Source: Nilaparvata lugens
Taxonomy: Eukaryota; Arthropoda; Insecta; Hemiptera; Delphacidae
Assembly (NCBI RefSeq): GCF_014356525.2
Contig: NC_052506.1
Location: 22,210,707-22,274,706 of the forward strand
Direction of reading: 5' to 3'
DNA: 64,000 nt
Shown here: positions 1 to 11,501 of the stretch, piece after piece
How the letters are laid out: each line of letters begins with the position of its first letter
Position numbering within the stretch: the stretch's first letter is position 1
The notes under the pieces: model-generated
What the model saw: the letters and a program-made list of their open reading frames with translations, nothing else
What the model was told of the DNA's origin: nothing
Database searches by the model: none
Made by a program: the position numbers and the translations under genes

Positions 1-1871
1 AAATGAAAAACTGGAATCGCCCTTTTTAAAATCGGTTGTAACTGACTAATAATACTGGAATCGAGATTATTCTTTATTGTAGTGGAAAGAGGAAATATAT
101 TTCTACATTTTGAAATTGTATCCAAAGTATTTCACAATATGCAGCTTTAAATAAGGAAATTATTCATTTTTTGTGAATTGAAATACTGTTTAAAGTACAC
201 TCAAGGATGAATTTCTCTATTTTTTGGTTGAATTTCACATATAATGCGTGATTTGGAACCGCCTTGACATGCTGAGAAGAATGAGCTGTGGTACAATGAG
301 ATCTGATCATTGTGTCAAAGTCAAAAGTTATGAGTGTTTGAAATTTTGATTCTTGAGGTGTCCTTATACGCGCCTCTCCACTAAATTACGAGCATATAAC
401 GGGTGATTCTCATAGAACATGATCTAATGAACCTATATCATGGTGCGAAATCTGAATGTGATGACAATGGAGTTGCTGATGATGAATGAAGCTAAAACTC
501 AGGTGTTTTCCAAAATACAAGGATCATTGTTGTCAGGTTTACCTGGAAATCTATATACAGTATAAGATAGAGCCTGTAGAGCACAAAACTACGCTCAGAG
601 GAATCTTGAATTATACATTTAAATGGTGACAATCGGAAGATATTTTAAATCAAAAACTAAAATTCATCAAAATTATGTTTTTTCTAATTTTACTTATTTT
701 TAAAAAATTGTAAGTCAGTACTCATTAAGGATAGAAAGTTCCGAATAAACTCATTTTATTAGTAATTCAATAATCTAAATAAAATAGCGGGAGCAAATTT
801 TTCTGATCGATTACAGGATTTCGCAGAATTAACATAAAAAAGACTGGAAAATGAACCGAAAATACAAGGTTTTTGGGCCACTCTTTATCTAGCACAAAGA
901 AAATTTATGTACCCAAGCAATATATTAAAAATCAGAACTACAATATAAAATGCAAGAATAAATGTATATTTAAAGTACTGTAGTTGCAGAAATAAGTATC
1001 ATGACTTTAGCATTTAAATGAACAATTTCAAAAATCTAATCAATTTCAAAAAAAAGCTCTCAAATGTTTTCGATTAAAAACCTCAACAATTTCCAGGAGG
1101 GGGGTCCCCTGGACGCCCCCCACAGGTCAGGGTCCTGGATCCGCGCCTGTAAGCAGCTGATGATTCATCTACTTCCCCCACCACCTATTTCAACTCCATT
1201 CTATAACTTGTGACACGTTATAAGTAGTAAAACGTTCTTATAACACATGTAACATTTAACAAAAAGTTATACTTTTTCTTTGATCTTTACCGACTTCGTG
1301 CGGGAAAGGAAAAACTTGTTATAAAACACGAAATTATGTTATTATACACGAAGTTACATGTAATAAGTTACATGAATTTATAACTTTTTTGTTAAAGTTG
1401 TTATATAACCATAACGTTTTATAACAAAGTTACACAGTTTAAACGTAGCTAAAGTAAAAACTTGTTATATATAACACGAAATTATGTTTTAAAACACGAA
1501 GTTACATGTAATAAGTTAAATGAATTTATAACATTTATGTTGAAGTTGTTATACAACCAATGTTTTATAACAAAGTTACACAGTGTAAACGCAGCTTAAG
1601 GCTTAACACACTTGAGGAGGCGCGGCTTGGTGATACAAAGTTTTGACCTTATGGAGATTGCCTTATCACTCCTTTCCACGCAATGCCCGATTCAGTGTGT
1701 GTGAATTCTTCCATTCAAACCAATAAACAAGAAGCACCTGGATACAAAATGTCGCATCGCGCCTCCTCCGCATTGCGTCCAGTTAAAGTTTGTCATGAGA
1801 TGCATTAACTAATTGGCGATACGAAGTTCACCGGGACAGCTAATACTCATAATAACAATGTTGATAGTTAC
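1..1871. other. AT-rich non-coding DNA beyond RNASEH2C exon 1
   Basis: No convincing coding exon is visible on either strand. The later RNASEH2C exons, expected on the minus strand here or beyond the window edge, were looked for by their FRGR-like motif and not found. Contents seen are a short GC-rich patch around 1096-1150, a tandem duplication at 1310-1600 and otherwise AT-rich sequence. Confidence 0.5.
1310..1600. repeat. Diverged tandem duplication, unit about 146 bp
   Basis: Two adjacent copies begin with AAAAACTTGTTATA near 1310 and 1456. Each carries ACACGAAATTATGTT, ACGAAGTTACATGTAATAAG and TTTTATAACAAAGTTACACAG in the same order. The second copy ends in GTGTAAACGCAGCTTAA, which resembles the termini of the TAA-flanked elements elsewhere in the window, so this may be part of a non-autonomous transposon. 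Confidence 0.7.
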
Positions 1872-2028
1872 CTTTATTTTCATCCTTCTTGATTGATGTT
1901 TTAAAATATTTTGTAACATTTGCTTCGCCTTCATGATAGATTTTGCATGGTACATAATGGATAACATCACTGTTTAATGTACCACATTCCTCATCAAAAT
2001 GTTTTGATTGTTTTATGTGAATCGACAT
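1872..2028 (-). CDS. RNASEH2C: Probable RNase H2 subunit C, first coding exon (partial)
   Basis: The exon runs from an ATG at 2028 to a GTAACT donor at 1871-1866 and encodes 52 codons plus one base. The segment DVIHYVPCKIYHEGEANVTK followed by YFK matches the N-terminal pattern I know for RNase H2 subunit C: a His-x-x-Pro-Cys-x-x-x-x-x-Gly-x-Ala core with a Tyr-Phe a few residues on. In the family this subunit, with subunit B, supports the catalytic subunit A of RNase H2, which removes ribonucleotides from DNA and RNA-DNA hybrids in the nucleus. The remaining exons should lie at lower coordinates or outside the window. The exon is short and the assignment rests on one motif block, so it is moderate. 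Confidence 0.5.
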
Positions 2029-3530
2029 ACTGAAAACTGATGGATAATGAACAAGAATTCTACGTTAGGACTTTTAAGAAAATGACGCAAATGTAATAAT
2101 TTGACTAGAGAAACTACAATGAGGGGTAAACTAGAATAACATAATATTTTGTACCATAAAGTTGAAAAAAAATTAATATATCAATTTACAAACACCGATA
2201 ACTAAAACTATTAAATTTATTGTCTACACTATACTCCATAGGCTCATAACCTTAAAAACATGGTACATGTACGTGGTTAAATCATATGGCTCACTTTCCC
2301 GCGTCCAGGCTTTCATCGTTTTTTTTTTGCATGACTACTAAAAGCTTCAAAATCTTTGGAAAATTTTTTAAATCTAGAAAATAAACTTCACTTAATAGTT
2401 GAATGAATATTGTAAAAATCAAATTTTATCAAGAACTAATTTTCCTCTATTTGAATTACTTTGTAACCTAACCTATCACAACTTGTTGCTCCCGCTTTAA
2501 GAGAGTACTTTTCAAAGAAATTAGTGTTTCAAAGCTAAATGGATCTCCCAGATATTAAATATTTCCACCATTTTTTGTTTAATCTGTGTTACGGATAGAA
2601 TTATAGCAGATTCCTTATTATTTAGGCTATAAAATTTATTCATATGGAAGGTTGAAGTTGAAATTTGTTATGTTACCCATTCTGGACATGAATGAATCAT
2701 GGACGAAACGAACCTTCACATTCACATGAACTTAATTAAAATTTTTTAATTTTTACTTCTGCTATATTTTATTAATTTTATCTTAAAATCGAATATAATT
2801 CATTGTTCTCATGTGTTGATTATATCGTTGTATAATGGAATAGTGACCAATTGTTTGTTTAATAAACATCGATAATACAATACAGTTATTTCTTATTTGA
2901 TGTTTGCGAAGGCAAGTTGATTCTATTCAAATTACAGTATTGTGTACTAAGCAAAAAGTGGTTTGGTTGAGGTTTGCAAGATAAACTCCAATTAGACAGT
3001 TCAATTAGATCAAATAATTTGAATACTATATTTATGTAAATTTTATCAACAAGAGTTTCATCATAATCATCATTATTCTGGTAAGTTTCTGTAAGTTGAA
3101 GGCATGTTGTTGATTTGATAGTAACTAGGTTATGCAGTTGAGGAATACTATTTATAAATTGAACAATGATTATTTTTGTATACCTGTCATCTAATGCTAA
3201 CCGACTGAATTATTACAGTTATATGATTGCTTCACTTGCTACATTCCTTGCAAAGGAAAGTTTGCATTGAATAGCTAAATCTTCGTAGAAATTTCTAATA
3301 TAAATCTTGTCTGCTTGAGAAGTGAAATTTATAAGTATTGTTATTATCATCCTTGTAATCCATTTTTAGTATCCATTACTGTAATAGAAACTGGATTCAT
3401 CTACTTATGGTAATAAGATTTTTCTTATACTTTTTTGCCAATTTATAGCGTACACTTTTTTGAGTACCATATAAATTATGAATTTTATATGTCAATTTTA
3501 ATACATATTTTTAAATCAGCTCAATAGTCT
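2029..3530. other. Intergenic AT-rich region
   Basis: No supported gene. It holds the presumed promoter side of the RNASEH2C exon, directly upstream of 2028, and then AT-rich DNA up to the left end of the transposon at 3531. I see no clear TATA box or repeat in it. Confidence 0.5.
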
Positions 3531-3639
3531 ATACCCGGTGTTTTAAAAAGAATGACCCAATTTTAAACAGTTATAGGCTATTTATTTAAAAATATGGTGC
3601 ACACAACACATCAAATTACCAAAGAAGTATCAATTTTAA

Positions 3640-3800
3640 GGTTATGTGCTATAAGTGATCTATGTGCCCTCGTTTGAGGCTCGTAGCCAAATTCATCACA
3701 GACTGTTCGCTAGATGTCTTCTCTGACTGTAGCTACTGCATCAGTTATACTGGTTTTTAGCTCCTCAATATCAAGTAAGTATCAAGTAACTTACTTGATA
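3640..3800 (-). pseudogene. Transposase C-terminal remnant
   Basis: The minus strand reads DIEELKTSITDAVATVREDI, an in-frame stop, then RTVCDEFGYEPQTRAHRS. This is the usual C-terminal helix region that follows the FFLWGY block in this transposase group (typically ELK-x-RI-x-x-A). It continues the protein interrupted at about 7575. The internal stop and the insertion make it a pseudogene. Confidence 0.65.
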
Positions 3801-4249
3801 CTTGAATTCTTCGTCCTTGACCGGGAGAACCGGATAGACTGTGTCAAGTAGTTCAGGGGGTCACCCCTCAAACTCTGGAATGGCGGCTGTTCGTGTTTGA
3901 GTATAGGGGCTCATCCACTAGTTCTGACAATGAGTATAATGGCCGTTGTATTAGGCATTCTTTCAATATTTGCATGAACTTTCTGGCTTTGCAATTTTTT
4001 ATATATTCAATTTTTTATATATTTCAAAACTTTTTTGAGTTGCTGTAAGTCTGCTTCGAGATACATCCAGGCCTACCGCATGTCGAGTGTTGTAGGTAGG
4101 CTATGTATGTTGCTTCTCTTTGTCATGTTGTTTAATTTGTCCTTTATGAATGGAAGTGAGCAGAGTACATAGTGGCTAAAGATTGTAAGTACTCTCAGCT
4201 TTTTGAATAGTGGCCTGCAGTGTGCCAGGTGGTCAGAGAATGTGATTAT

Positions 4250-6640
4250 TCTAATGGCCTTTTTTTGTAGCTATAGTATATCTGAGCTGGCTGAAGCATT
4301 TCCCCAGAGAAGGATTCCGTATGTTATGTGACAGTGAAACAGCGAATAGTAGGCTGTCATCAAGTATTCTAGAGTGACAACATACCTTAGTTTTTTTAGG
4401 AGATGTAGGACTCTTGCTTTTAAGCATGTCTTTGAAATGTGTGTGTCCCATTTCAATTTTCTGTCAAGCCAAAACCCCAATAATTTTACTCGTTCAGTAG
4501 TGCTTTCGGGTTTTTTGCTCTTCAGAGAGCATATTAATATTTGGGATTTGTCCTCATCAAGTTTAAGCTTGTTTATTTGGAACCATCTCTTTGCCTCCTG
4601 TGTGTGAGTTTCGTTCCTTGCCAATGCCTGTTCACTTGATATTCCTCTAGACATCACCGTAGTATCATCTGCAAACAGTATGGAGTCCTTGCTGGGAACA
4701 AAGTCATTTGTCAAAAGGATGAATAGAAGGGGACCCAAGACAGAGCCCTGAGGCTCTCCGTGTTTGATATCTCTGGTCATTGACAAAGCTCCTTTTATTG
4801 AGACTACTTGGCTTCTGTCTTCAAGATAACTTTTGATGGTATTGAGGACCGGACCGCTGATTCCATACTTTTCCAGCTTTCTTAGGAGGATTTGGTGTGG
4901 AGGCTTTACTCAGATCAAACAGTGTAAGGGCCATTGTATCACCGGCCTCAAATGTGTTCTGGATTTTGCTAGTCAGGGCGATCAGTGCACTTGTTGTTGA
5001 GCGGCCACTTCTGAAACCATGCTACTGTTGGCAAAGGATGTTGTTACTTTCGAAGTAATCCACCATTTGTTGCTTCATAATAGTCTCCAGTACCTTTGCA
5101 ATGGTGGGAGGAATAGATATTGGCCTGAAGTTAGCTGGCTGGTCTACTGCACCTTTCTTGTGAACTGGTAGAGTTTTTGAGATTTTCAAAATATCAGGGA
5201 ATCTGCCACATTTCAGACACTCATTTATTGCGCTGGCCGTTGGGTCAGCAATCATTGTGATCTTTCTTTCAAAATATTACATGATATGCCGTGGACGTCT
5301 TGCGATTTCGAGTTTTTGAATTCTCCCACTAAATTCACTATCTGTGATGATCTAACTTCCTTCCACTGTCATTCTGTGTTGAGTCAACATGATGTTAGAA
5401 GATGGTTCCATATCGTTGGCTGGTAAACTTGCTTGTATCTTCTCAGCAACTGTTGTAAAATAGTCATTGAAGTCGTCGGGATTCAGTTCGAATTCTACTT
5501 CTTCTTTGACTATTTCTGGGCCTATGACTATTTATTACATTCCATGCAGCCTTGCAGACATTGCTGGCTGATTTGATGTAATTTGCTGTGTGTTTCTTTT
5601 TTGCATCATTTACAGCACTTCTATACCTTCTATTCGTGTCTGTGTATTTAGAATACAATGCAGTTTGTTGCTCAGGTGAGTTGGCAGCTTTGTAGAAAAA
5701 GTGTAAGAGTGTCACCAGGTTATTCATGTTGCGAAGCTCTTTGGTAAACCAGGATTTGTCTCCATGTGGTTTGGAGGTTATATTTTTATTATCTTTTTTT
5801 TTTGTATATGTTTGAGGAAATACTTGATTGAAACTGTTAATGTAGACTGAGATGAGATTATCAAGTCTAAAGTCTGGTCTTTCATTATCAAGAGTTGTCA
5901 TCCAGTTTATGCGTTCAAGTTCTCCTCGAAGTATTGGAATGTGCACCTCCCGGACTATTCTCTTGTAGAAGATATATTCAGCCTTCCATGCTATTTCAGG
6001 TTAGACGCTGACAGTGCCAATTTGGGGTTGGACTTCCATCACAACAGCACAGTGATCAGAAATCATTGGGTCCACCACAGTTGTTTTATGTTCCCAAGAA
6101 TCAAGGTTAGTTGCAATGTTATCCAGGACTGCTGTACCTCTGGTTGGCAGTGTACCTCTGTATCTCTTGTTGGCAGTGTAGAGCCTCTTTACCTCTGTAC
6201 CACTTGTTGGCAGTGTAGAGCCCGTATTCTCGGAGACCTCTGGTTGGCAGTGTACCTCTGTATCTCTTGTTGGCAGTGTAGAGCCTCTTTACCTCTGTAC
6301 CTCTTGTTGGCAGTGTAGAGCCCGTATTCTCGGAGTAGACATGTAAACCTGGAGCTTAGTTCATTCTGGGTTTCGAGGTGAATATTGAAGTCACCACCTA
6401 TAACAATTTTTTTGAATCTAGATAAAAACTTCAGCAAGATTTCAAACTTATCGAAGAATTGATCCAAACTACTGTTAGGGGAACGGTATACTGATACCAC
6501 AATCATTGAGGGCTCAAGCAACTGTAAAGCAGCAATCTCCAGGACCAGTTCATCACAAAATTTATTAACATCGATTTTCTTATATTTCAGGGTCTTTTTT
6601 AAAATATATTGCTGAACCATCGTTTGAATGGTGCTTCCTA
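4250..6640 (-). pseudogene. ORF2 remains: endonuclease and reverse transcriptase
   Basis: Endonuclease: 6189-6620 encodes MIVVSVYRSPNSSLDQFF and the metal-site block VIGGDFNIHL. Linker: 5464-5946 includes KSWFTKELRNM. RT fingers: 5022-5255 has KTLPVHKKG and NFRPISIPPTIAKVLE. RT palm: 4271-4786 has [16 protein letters not shown] and the catalytic FADD. The pieces lie in different frames and the endonuclease is damaged by a 100 bp duplication. Confidence 0.85.
6136..6335. repeat. Two exact-length 100 bp tandem units
   Basis: Unit 1 is 6136-6235 and unit 2 is 6236-6335. They differ at one base in my reading (CCACTTG against CCTCTTG). Within each unit the phrase TTGTTGGCAGTGTA recurs at roughly 30-50 bp spacing, so the 100 bp unit was itself built from shorter duplications. 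The array interrupts the retrotransposon endonuclease. Confidence 0.9.
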
Positions 6641-6858
6641 TAATAGGCGGCAGCTAGATTCAAGTTATTCAGGTCACTATAAAATTCTGACTCCTCCTCT
6701 TTCAGCCAATGCTCAGTTATACAGAAAATGTCAGTATTAATCTCATCAAATAAAAATTCAAGGAGGTCATGTTTTGTTCTAATACACTGAACATTTAATA
6801 CAATAATGGTAACTTTACATTCATGGTAACTTTATTCACATCCATGGCAACTTCGCTC

Positions 6859-7570
6859 TTATTCATATATATCAGTTTTGGTCCCTGAGGGCGTTTGAAT
6901 AAAAAAACGTCTCAAAGTCGCATACTTTGGCCATTTCGTGTTATCAAGGATAGTAACTTTATGATCAAAATCAACTCCAAGTTTGAAGTTACAATATGAT
7001 ACACTTTTGCTTTCCAGTTTTTCTACTATAAAATTAAGTCCAGGGAAGGTATCTGTCAAAAATGTTTTTACATTATTCTCGGTTGCACCAGCTTTTATCT
7101 TTCCAAGATGATAACAGGCTAGCTTGTCACCTACTAGGCTATAATCCTGACCATTGACTTGCTGGGGTTGTTTGAACCAACCAGTAATGTTTTATCTTTG
7201 AAAGAATAGGTTTGTTTGGTTTTTGTTGATTTAGTAGGGATTTGTCATTTTGTTGGTATTTACTACCGACAGATTTGTCATAAGTCTTATTTTTGCCACG
7301 TCCATTTCTGTTTGTAACAGTTTTCCACTCATCTTCTCTTATAATACAGTCCTTAATTGCAATATCATCACAGAAGGCATCTGTTAAGTCACAGTTGTCA
7401 CTAACTTCGTCAATGTTTAAAATTTCACAGGATGTATTTCTATTTTGTCCACTATTATTTAGTGATGGAAAACCAATACTGGATGTAGAAGGAGGAAATT
7501 TTCCATTGTTCTCTTGGTTACTATTCAATGAAATTATTCGTGAATTAGTGAGATGTCTATTCACAGTTTT
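6859..7570 (-). pseudogene. ORF1-like remains of the same retrotransposon
   Basis: The minus-strand segment at 6859-7059 encodes ESKSVSYCNFKLGVDFDHK and KWPKYATLRRFF, resembling the C-terminal domain of ORF1 proteins in two-ORF insect non-LTR elements. A polar stretch upstream (to about 7570) contains EDEWKTVTNRNGRGKN. ORF1 proteins bind the element RNA. The open frame at 7139-7777 is a chimera: its first part is host-transposon transposase and its second part is this ORF1. Confidence 0.6.
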
Positions 7571-7574
7571 AGTT

Positions 7575-7960
7575 TTTTCAAGTGGCAAGGGAAGAACATA
7601 AACACGATCTTTAAAGTATCCCCACAGGAAAAAATCACACGTTTTTATGTCAGGGGACCGTGGAGGCCAGGAATGCATAGCCAAGTCTTGTGGTCCTTTG
7701 CGCCCCATCTTACGTTGAGGCAAGTTGGTGTTGATGAAAAAATGACGTACATCCTTGTGCCAGTGTTGGTGCTCCATCTTGCTGAAAGATAAAGTTGTCT
7801 GTTCAGCAATTAGTTGAGTATTAGTTGAATAACCAATTTCGTATCATTGCCAGATAAGATGCACCATTCACTGAGTTTTCCTCGAAAAAGAAGGGTCCAT
7901 ACACCTTGGCTTGTAAAACTGCCCAAAAAACGTTCACTTTAGGCGAAGAAGACATCTTGG
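7575..7960 (-). pseudogene. Transposase central remnant (DDE superfamily)
   Basis: The minus strand encodes SPKVNVFWAVLQAKVYGPFF, then after frame changes HWHKDVRHFFINTNLPQRK, then WPPRSPDIKTCDFFLWGYFK and DRVYVLPLP. The Q-Q-D-G-A-P-like step and the PPRSPD block are landmarks of insect Tc1/mariner-like transposases near the second and third acidic catalytic residues. It is interrupted by stops and truncated at about 7575 by the retrotransposon. Confidence 0.75.
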
Positions 7961-8127
7961 GAACAGTCTGCGATGAATTTTTCTACCGTCTAGGTGTCGT
8001 CCGAGCCTCAAAAGGAGGGCACATAGAACATTTATAATACATCATCATAAACTTCTGTGAGTAATGTAATGTAAAATTATTCACATTACTCATTACCCAT
8101 GATGACGAGTAGGTATAACTTTTTCGC

Positions 8128-9772
8128 CCCACTTGGATGTAATGAGCTGGTTTTCGTGCGTCATATGGAGGCCGAAAATGATTGTTTTCTGACCAGGCCG
8201 GTATAGTATATTTCGCACCTAGGGCCGAAAATGAGACTTTTCCGGCTCGAAATCGGTTTTCAAGTCCGAGGCCGTAGGCCGAGGACTAGAAAAGATTGAG
8301 AGCCGGAAAAACATTTTTGCCCGTGGTGCGAACGCTATTTTTCGCCACACAGAGAAATAAACAATATATATGAGAATAATTGTTTATTAAGCAGTTCCGA
8401 AAACAAAAGTGGAAGGTCATAGCTCTAGCTATTAGTATAGTTATTAGTATCTAGTTATTAAAGTATAGAAAACTGAAGAATACATAATACTTGGAAACCT
8501 CACAGAATCATATTGATTTTTCCAATACATCAATAAATTTTAGTTCTATTAGGATCCTCCTCAATTTGAATCAGGCAGCCTCTTGTTTTCCCAATTCCAA
8601 AAAAAATACCTAAAATACTCGTTTCACTGGGAATTCGTGTCTGATAGTAGCCTACATTATAACTGAAGAATAAAAATTATTACTCATTTTATTGTGATCT
8701 ATTCATGTTTTTCTTATGAAATTCAATAAATTATAGGCCTACAGCATGAAGACTATGTCCAATTCATTTGTACTGGTGGCAAAATTTTACATTGAAAATA
8801 ATTATTTGATAAAATCCAAGTTCAATAGTAATGAAAACAAATTCCTTCAAAAAATAATTGATAATAATACGTTTCGAGGGAAAAAATTAAGAACAAAAAA
8901 ATGGGAAGCATCGGGGGACTTGAACCGAGGTACCATCGCTCCGTAAGCAAGCTTCTTACCGCTGCGCTACTTAGACGTTGGTAAATGGTAGTCTTATAAC
9001 CTGCTGATAAAAATACACACTTTGGGCTATGGAACTTCAATTAGCCTACGGTAGCATAGATGAATTTGAACATTAATATTCTGAAAAATCTAGAAGGAAA
9101 ATAGAAATTTGGGCTTCCAGGTGCACGAGATTGATATTTTTAGAATCTATGTTCAAAATTTGGAGATCTAAATCATTCCCGTTTTTCCGGTATGCAATCC
9201 ACAAGTTGACATGTTTTGATGCGAACAAACACAACCCCACTCTCTCTTATTATATAGAAGAAGAAGATATCTTACCTCTATTTCATTCATCCAAATAAAA
9301 TGATAGTATATTACTGCAGAATACTTTATTCAATTCTAGAAGCATAAACTGATTCTGTTTCATAAACTATTTGTTAAAACGTTCAGCACCATGGATATTG
9401 CCCAAGTAGTTCCAAAACTATCCACCAGGTTTTGTGATAAACGCAGTACTATGAGGTTTGAGGTTAGATTCTATTATACTCTGAAAATTGAATTTGAGTA
9501 GTTTATAATATCTTATTTGTATTTCATTCATCCAAATGAAATGATAGTATCTTATTGCAAAATACTTTATTCAATTCTAGAAGCATAAACTGATTCTGTT
9601 TCAAAAACTATTTTGTAAACCCGTTCATATCAAATCAGAATCAGCTGTTATTCAAGGTCATTTTACAGCCCTAGGGCCGTAAAGTTTTACCGGCCTGGTC
9701 GGAAAACAATCACTTTCGGCCACCATATGACGCACGTAAACCAGCTCATTACATCCAAGTGTGGCGAAAAAA
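8128..9772. repeat. Inverted 78 bp pair around a 1.5 kb segment
   Basis: Positions 8128-8205 recur as the reverse complement at 9697-9772. The shared core reads AATGAGCTGGTTTTCGTGCG then CATATGG on the plus strand of the left copy. Between the copies lie the tRNA-like segment and a partial direct copy (9262-9375) of the foldback arm at 9500-9600. It may be a composite of two foldback elements. Confidence 0.65.
8903..8976 (-). repeat. tRNA-like Pol III segment, likely SINE head or tRNA pseudogene
   Basis: The minus strand has an A-box-like TAGCGCAGCGG (8969-8959) and a B-box-like GGTTCAAGTCC (8926-8916), 32 bases apart, as in internal Pol III promoters. A run of T lies just downstream. The presumed acceptor arms (GTCTAAG and GATGCTT) do not pair and the T stem pairs poorly, so I do not call a working tRNA and give no anticodon. 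Confidence 0.5.
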
Positions 9773-9991
9773 TTTTTACGGCCCTAGGGCTGTAAAATAA
9801 CCTTGAAGTCAGCTGATTCTGATTCGATGTGAACGTGTTTACAAAATAAGTTATGAAACGGAATCAGTTTATGCTTCTAGAATTGAATAAGTATTCTGCA
9901 ATAAGATACTATCATTTTATTTGGATGAATAAAATACAGATAAGATATATATTATAAACTATTCAAATTCGATTTTCAGAGTATAATAGAA
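9469..9991. mobile_element. Foldback element, about 520 bp near-palindrome
   Basis: The arms start with TTCTATTATACTCTGAAAAT at the left and its reverse complement at the right. They share AATTCTAGAAGCATAAACTG, AATCAGAATCAGCTG and TTTTACAGCCCTAGGGCCGT, with a short asymmetric centre near 9730. There is no coding sequence. An extra direct copy of part of the left arm lies at 9262-9375. Confidence 0.8.
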
Positions 9992-10268
9992 TATAAGTTC
10001 AAAGAAAACAGTAATATTACATTCGAAGTTCATGGACTGAAAGAAGAAATGTTGCCTAGTCCAGGCAACGAAAAATATATAGAGGGAAAAGTTTGGAACC
10101 CAATTTTTGACCTCGCAGTCCTTTTAAGGATAGTGAGGGGTTGAGCATATAAAAAGTCCTCACTCCTACCACACTCAACACTAAAACTTCTATAAATATT
10201 GATGGAAAGCATGAAATGATGAAATAATACATTAAATTGAAGAGAATTGGATGCTCTATAACTCACTG

Positions 10269-11501
10269 TCTTTTAAATACTCCCATAGTCCAGTTAATGA
10301 AAGATTATAGAGGGAAAATTTTGTAACACAATTTTTGACCCCGTAGCTGTTCTTTTAAGGATAGTGAGGAGTAATCATATTAAAACTCCTCACTTCTACC
10401 CCCTGTGTAAAAAAATTAAATTTTTCGATGCATTGTTGTTGAGTAATAAGCCCTGAAAGTGCAAAAATTTGGAAGAATAACTGTCTTTTCAAAGACTTTA
10501 AGCTTTTAAAAGTGAATATCTCAAAAACTAAAGAAGATCACAAAACTCTACTTTACAAAACTTGTAGGAAATTTATCTAGCTTCATTTTTACTCAGCCAT
10601 GTCGCTGAAATTCATTGTTTCCCAGTTACATGCGTGTCAGCCAGAAATGAAAAAATGTAACTTTTAAACTACCCTCATCCCTTAAGCTCAAGGAGTAGGG
10701 ATGAGGACTTTTGATAAGTTCACCTTCCAACTAGTTCAAACAAAGCTGCAAAGTCAAATATTGTGTTCCAAACATTCCCTCCCAATTTCCCTGACAATTA
10801 ATCTATTGTTGTTAAACTGAGGATTTGCACACTCAAAATTATAACGGCTGCAACAATCGTTGGGAGATGCGTAAAATAATGAGACCATAGAGGAAATTGA
10901 AGAGAATATAATGCTCTATGAGCCCATGATTAGCACGGATTTTTTCAATTAATCGTTAAAAATGTATAAGGCCAAAAAGATGAAAAATCAAAGCCGGAAG
11001 GGTTTTTCTTCAAAATGTGATATCCTAAGGTGCCTACAGAGCAATTCACTTTTAATCTTTAATCAGTTGATACCAAGCTTTCTATATCTGTATCTGTATC
11101 TTACCGTTTCTGTAAAAATACAGATATAGTCAGCTGATTAAAAATGAATTGCTCATGTTCGCGGCGCGTATATCTGTACGAACCTTTAGACAGCTCATAC
11201 TTATAAAACTATGAGAGATATGGAAAAATGTTGGAAATGAAATTTGTAGGATAATTTGTGAGTTTTAATTTTATGATTGGGTTCGGTTGGGAAAGGCGCA
11301 TATTGTTCGAGATATATGCAAAAAACAAAATATGGCACTTTCAAACCACCCCCACCACCCTATCGCAGGGGGTAGGAGTGAGGACTTTTGATATGTTTAC
11401 CCCTTACTACCCTTAAAAGAGCTACGTGGTCAAAAATTGTGTTCCAAAATTTTCCCTCTATAATCTTTCATTGACTGGACTATACGAGTATTTAAAAGAA
11501 A
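10269..11501. mobile_element. 1.2 kb element with about 130 bp inverted ends
   Basis: 10269-10415 (CTTTTAAATACTC then GAAAGATTATAGAGGGAAAA) matches the reverse complement of about 11359-11501. The arms include GTAGCT with CTTTTAAGGATAGTGAGGAG and a CTCACTTCTACCCCCTG-like block. A further diverged direct copy of the left arm lies at 10035-10170. No open frame is recognisable inside. Confidence 0.75.

Larger units (their letters stand above)
3800..7570 (-). mobile_element. Decayed non-LTR retrotransposon inserted in the transposase
   Basis: On the minus strand the order from 7570 downwards is an ORF1-like segment, an APE-type endonuclease, a linker and a reverse transcriptase: the normal layout of a two-ORF non-LTR (Jockey/CR1-like) element. 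The insertion breaks the host transposon at an ELKT-coding stretch. A CTAAAAC-like string occurs at both junctions and may be a target duplication. Several frameshifts and stops make it inactive. Confidence 0.8.

Noticed and set aside
8903..8976. Functional tRNA gene
   Set aside because: A and B boxes are present, but acceptor and T stems do not pair properly, so it is kept only as a tRNA-like repeat.
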